Origin: Oscillospiraceae bacterium
GTDB taxonomy: Bacteria > Bacillota > Clostridia > Oscillospirales > Oscillospiraceae
Direction of reading: 5' to 3'
Length of the DNA stretch: 64,000 nt
Assembly (NCBI GenBank): GCA_017458335.1
Contig: JAFTFT010000005.1
Coordinates: 268,058 to 332,057, forward strand
Shown: piece by piece, positions 60,541-64,000 of the stretch
Layout: each line of letters starts with the position of its first letter
Numbering within the stretch: the first letter of the stretch is position 1
Notes under the pieces: generated by a model
The model's database searches: none
What the model was told of the DNA's origin: nothing
Seen by the model: the letters and a program-made list of their open reading frames with translations, nothing else
Position numbers and translations under genes: made by a program

Positions 60541-62559
60541 ATGAATACTTCCAAGCCCCCAAAAAGACCTTTGATCGAGCATTGGCAGATCGTCGCCGTG
60601 CTTCTGGCCCTGTTCGACTATGCCGCCATGTGCCTCAGCTATTTCCTGGCCCTCTGGATCCGCTACGACTGCCGCTTTTCCAATATCCCCCTGATGTACC
60701 GGAACGCCTGGCGCATGTTCGTGCCGGCCTGGGCCATGGTCGGGCTTGTGGTCTTTATTCTTTTTAAATTGTATAACAGCATCTGGCGTTTTGCCAGTTT
60801 CACCGAGCTCGCCCGCGTCTTTGCAGCCTGCGTGGTGACGGCGGGCCTGCACGCCTGGGGCATTACGGTCCTGATCTACCGCATGCCCATGTCCTATTAC
60901 CTCGCCGGGGCTCTGATCCAGTTTATCCTGGTGGCCGGGATCCGCTTTTCCTACCGCCTGATCCTGCTTCTTCACGGAAAGGGCCTGCGCCGCGCGGACA
61001 AGCATGTCATGCTCATCGGCGCCGGAAGCGCGGGCCAGATCATCCTGCGCGATCTCCAGCGCATGGACGATATGCGCGAGAAGGTCGTCTGCGTCGTCGA
61101 CGACAATACCAATAAGTGGGGCCGATCCATCGACGGCGTCCCCATCGTCGGCGGCCGCGACGCCATCCTCGAGAGCGTCGAAAGGTATCAAGTGGAGAAG
61201 ATTTATCTTGCCATCCCCAGCGCCACCCTGGAGCAGCGCCGCGACATCCTGAACATCTGCAAGGAGACCGACTGTGAGCTCAAGGTCATGCCCGGCATCT
61301 CCCAGCTCGCCAAGGGCGAGGTCTCCGTCACGGATATGAAGGACGTCTCCGTCGAGGACCTCCTCGGCCGGGACCAGATCCGCCCCGAGATGAAGGAGGT
61401 CTATGAGTTCCTGAGCGGGAAGACCGTCCTCGTCACGGGCGGCGGCGGAAGCATCGGCTCGGAGCTCTGCCGTCAGATCGCGGCCCATCACCCGAAGCAG
61501 CTCATCATCTTCGACGTCTATGAAAACAACGCCTATGACATCCAGAACGAGCTGAAGGACAGTTTCCCGGACCTCAACCTCGTGACCCTGATCGGTTCCG
61601 TCCGCGACAGCCGCCGGATGTTCCAGGTCTTCCGTGACTACCGGCCGCAGATCGTCTATCACGCGGCGGCCCATAAGCATGTCCCCCTCATGGAGGACAG
61701 CCCCTGCGAGGCCGTGAAGAACAATGCCCTCGGCACCTATAAGACCGCCTACGCCGCCATGGTGTACGGCTGTGAGCGCTTTGTCCTGATCTCGACGGAC
61801 AAGGCCGTGAATCCCACGAACATCATGGGCGCAAGTAAGCGCCTCTGTGAGATGATCATCCAGACCTTCGACGCCAAGATCAAGGCCGGGAAAGCCGACG
61901 AGCTGCCCAGCCTCTTCACCCACCCGGGGGATGAGACCGACGGCGGCGAGGATCCTGCCGATGCCCCGCGGGACGGAAAGACGGAGTTCGTCGCCGTCCG
62001 TTTCGGAAACGTCCTTGGGAGCAACGGCTCGGTGATCCCCCTCTTCCGGAAGCAGATCGCGAAGGGCGGTCCCGTCACGGTCACCCACCCGGATATCATC
62101 CGCTACTTCATGACCATCCCCGAGGCTGTCCGCCTCGTCATGCTGGCCGGCACCTATGCCCACGGGGGCGAGATCTTCGTCCTCGATATGGGAAGCCCCG
62201 TGAAGATCGACACCCTGGCCCGTAACCTGATCCGCCTCTCCGGCTTCAAGCCCGATGTGGACATTAAGATCGAGTACACCGGCCTCCGCCCCGGCGAGAA
62301 GCTCTATGAAGAGAAACTCATGGCCGAAGAGGGCCTGAAGAAGACCGAGAACGAGCTGATCCACATCGGCTGCCCCATTCCCTTCGACGAGGACGAGTTC
62401 CTCACGAAGCTGGCGGACCTCATGCAGGCGGCCTATCACAACCGGAAAGACATCCGCGAATCCGTCGCCGCCATGGTGAACACCTATCACCCCGAAGCCG
62501 CCCCCACCATCGTAAAAGACGGCGCCTACACCGCCCTTACCCCCGACGGAGTAAAATAA
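60541..62559 (+). CDS. CapD/FlaA1-like nucleoside-diphosphate-sugar 4,6-dehydratase, membrane form (copy 1)
   Basis: A 672-residue inner-membrane enzyme of the CapD/WbpM group, usually a UDP-GlcNAc 4,6-dehydratase for capsule sugars. Four membrane helices in residues 20-150, a first Rossmann domain (MLIGAGSAGQIILRDL near 155), then the dehydratase domain with NAD motif VTGGGGSIGSEL near 295 and the catalytic SMK-type site replaced by the family STDKA form. The start at 60541 has GAAGGA upstream; the frame runs back to 60448. A paralogue follows after 142 bases. Confidence 0.9.
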   Translation: MNTSKPPKRPLIEHWQIVAVLLALFDYAAMCLSYFLALWIRYDCRFSNIPLMYRNAWRMFVPAWAMVGLVVFILFKLYNSIWRFASFTELARVFAACVVTAGLHAWGITVLIYRMPMSYYLAGALIQFILVAGIRFSYRLILLLHGKGLRRADKHVMLIGAGSAGQIILRDLQRMDDMREKVVCVVDDNTNKWGRSIDGVPIVGGRDAILESVERYQVEKIYLAIPSATLEQRRDILNICKETDCELKVMPGISQLAKGEVSVTDMKDVSVEDLLGRDQIRPEMKEVYEFLSGKTVLVTGGGGSIGSELCRQIAAHHPKQLIIFDVYENNAYDIQNELKDSFPDLNLVTLIGSVRDSRRMFQVFRDYRPQIVYHAAAHKHVPLMEDSPCEAVKNNALGTYKTAYAAMVYGCERFVLISTDKAVNPTNIMGASKRLCEMIIQTFDAKIKAGKADELPSLFTHPGDETDGGEDPADAPRDGKTEFVAVRFGNVLGSNGSVIPLFRKQIAKGGPVTVTHPDIIRYFMTIPEAVRLVMLAGTYAHGGEIFVLDMGSPVKIDTLARNLIRLSGFKPDVDIKIEYTGLRPGEKLYEEKLMAEEGLKKTENELIHIGCPIPFDEDEFLTKLADLMQAAYHNRKDIRESVAAMVNTYHPEAAPTIVKDGAYTALTPDGVK

Positions 62560-62633
62560 AATGATATAGTTGATTTAACAATTGACTTTGACTGTACAAT
62601 TGACTATAATAAATTAGTTTCCGTCCTAATAAT

Positions 62634-62684
62634 TTGATTATTCATCTTAATTTATCATTCAACATTTAACATTTACCATTTTTT
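62634..62684 (+). repeat. ATTTAAC-type short repeats before the second CapD-like gene
   Basis: TCATTCAACATTTAACATTT-type units similar to those before trpY stand just upstream of the GAAGGAGG site. Confidence 0.65.
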
Positions 62685-62701
62685 GAAGGAGGCGAAGCCG
62701 A

Positions 62702-64000
62702 GTGAAAAAGATAGAGCATTGGAAGCTCATCGCCTTCTTCGCCGTGATCTACGACTTCGCGGTGGTTCACCTCTCCTACTTCCTGGCCCTCTGGCTCCGC
62801 TTCGACTGCAACTATTCGGCCATCACGCCCCGTTACCTCAAGGCCTATACCTCCTTCATCACCATCTACGCCGTCCTCGCGGTGATCATTTTCCACTTTT
62901 TCCACATGCACCGCATCATGTGGCGCTACGCGAGCATCGAGGAACTGACCAAGACCATCCTCGGCTCTCTCACCGCCTCCGTTCTCCATATTGTCCTCAT
63001 CACGGCTTTTTACTGCCGCATGCCCATGTCTTACTATGTCTGGGGAAGCATGCTTCAGCTGTTCTTCGTCGTGGGCCTGCGCTTCCTCTTCCGCTTCCTC
63101 TTGTTCCTGCGGGCCCGTCTGCGCCGTAAGGGCGAGACCGGCGGCCGCGTCATGATCATCGGCGCGGGGGAAGCCGGAAGGATGATCCTCCGTGACATGA
63201 AAACTTCGGACAAGGTGAACGACATCCCCGTCTGCGTCATCGACGACAACCCCAACAAGTGGAACCGCCCCATCGAGGGCGTCCCCATCGTCGGCGGAAG
63301 AGAGACGATCCTTGAGAATGTCGAGAAGTATAAGGTGACGAAGATTTTCTTCGCCGTGCCCAGCATGCCGCGGGAGGACCGGAAGGAAATCCTCGGCATC
63401 TGCAACGAGTCCGGATGCGAGGTGAAGATGCTCCCCGGGTATTACCAGCTCGTCAACGGCCAGATCACCGTCTCGGAGCTCAAGGACGTCGCCATCGAAG
63501 ATCTTCTGGGGCGCGAGTCCATCGCCCCCGACCTCCACGAGGTCTATGACTTCATCAACGGCAAGATCGTCCTCGTCACCGGCGGGGGAGGGAGCATCGG
63601 CTCGGAGCTCTGCCGCCAGGTGGCCGGCCATCACCCGAAGCAGCTGATCATTTTCGATATCTACGAAAACAACGCCTACGCCATCCAGCTGGAACTGCGC
63701 AAGAAGTATCCGGACCTCGACCTCGTGACCCTGATCGGTTCCGTCCGCGACAGCCGCCGTGTCTTCCAGGTCTTCGAGAAGTACCATCCCCAGATCGTCT
63801 ATCACGCCGCGGCCCACAAGCACGTCCCCCTCATGGAGGACAGCCCCTGTGAGGCCATTAAGAACAACGCCATCGGAACCTATAAGACGGCCTACGCCGC
63901 CATGGTGCACGGCTGTGAGCGCTTTGTCCTGATCTCCACCGACAAGGCCGTGAACCCCACCAACATCATGGGCGCCAGCAAGCGCATCTGTGAGATGATC
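62702..64000 (+). CDS. CapD/FlaA1-like sugar nucleotide dehydratase (copy 2, partial)
   Basis: The first 433 codons of a second CapD-like gene; the stop lies beyond the window. GTG at 62702 has GAAGGAGG nine bases upstream. It starts VKKIEHWKLIAFFAVIYDFA, has four membrane helices, MIIGAGEAGRMILRDM near 152, and the dehydratase NAD motif VTGGGGSIGSEL near 294. Architecture is the same as copy 1, and parts of the dehydratase domain are nearly identical at DNA level (for example 63724-63764 versus 61564-61604), suggesting duplication with recent gene conversion. Confidence 0.88.
   Translation, partial: MKKIEHWKLIAFFAVIYDFAVVHLSYFLALWLRFDCNYSAITPRYLKAYTSFITIYAVLAVIIFHFFHMHRIMWRYASIEELTKTILGSLTASVLHIVLITAFYCRMPMSYYVWGSMLQLFFVVGLRFLFRFLLFLRARLRRKGETGGRVMIIGAGEAGRMILRDMKTSDKVNDIPVCVIDDNPNKWNRPIEGVPIVGGRETILENVEKYKVTKIFFAVPSMPREDRKEILGICNESGCEVKMLPGYYQLVNGQITVSELKDVAIEDLLGRESIAPDLHEVYDFINGKIVLVTGGGGSIGSELCRQVAGHHPKQLIIFDIYENNAYAIQLELRKKYPDLDLVTLIGSVRDSRRVFQVFEKYHPQIVYHAAAHKHVPLMEDSPCEAIKNNAIGTYKTAYAAMVHGCERFVLISTDKAVNPTNIMGASKRICEMI

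Overview
The window looks like chromosomal DNA of a fairly GC-rich anaerobic Firmicute, probably a gut-type Clostridia member (Oscillospiraceae/Christensenellales-like; family is inference). Supporting signs are a tryptophan T-box leader, strong AGGAGG ribosome sites, LacI and DeoR regulators, a CpsB/CpsC/CpsD capsule kinase set, a phosphate acetyl/butyryltransferase, TrpXYZ-type uptake and three TRAP transporters. No phage, IS transposase, CRISPR or rRNA was seen. Most intergenic gaps instead carry short GC-rich perfect palindromes.

Layout: (1) 1-5103, F-type ATP synthase genes, with an unusual single ORF joining a b-type subunit, the end of delta and a full alpha subunit, and with a short epsilon. 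(2) 5144-16884, a sucrose/alpha-glucoside locus: LacI regulator, ABC binding protein and two permeases, DUF624 protein, GH13 glucosidase, GH32 sucrase, amylosucrase-like GH13 and fructokinase. (3) 16928-34782, three TRAP systems interleaved with a glycerophosphodiesterase, two glycerol-1-phosphate-dehydrogenase-like enzymes, a TIM-barrel protein, a LacI and a DeoR regulator; matching operator-like palindromes link the DeoR gene to two divergent gene sets. (4) 34938-41403, MgtC-like protein, MoxR-type ATPase plus VWA protein, two VanY-type carboxypeptidases, NusG-II protein and Gx transporter. (5) 41570-47564, a large FeS/FAD oxidoreductase with HypA, two small ORFs, a phosphotransacylase and a FUSC-type membrane protein. 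(6) 47925-52106, tRNA-Met, tRNA-Glu, an orphan XRE regulator and a Trp T-box controlling trpXYZ. (7) 52251-52556, a compact locus with the architecture of a par/Fst type I toxin-antitoxin system: a 28-residue membrane peptide, a convergent small RNA and two direct repeats. (8) 52584-64000, nifS and nifU, a secreted protein, an LCP protein, a capsule regulatory operon and two tandem CapD-like sugar nucleotide dehydratases, the last cut by the window end.

The most unusual points are the b-delta-alpha fusion, the unannotated par-like toxin-antitoxin locus, and the palindromic element family, which at three places is associated with duplicated flanking DNA (the nifS 3' end is present three times at an exact 96-bp period). 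Two expanded elements share a 49-bp core whose differences include a compensatory base pair. Every binding-protein gene in the window (five of five) is followed by an intercistronic hairpin before the membrane components. All functional calls are from reading the sequence only; no database search was made.
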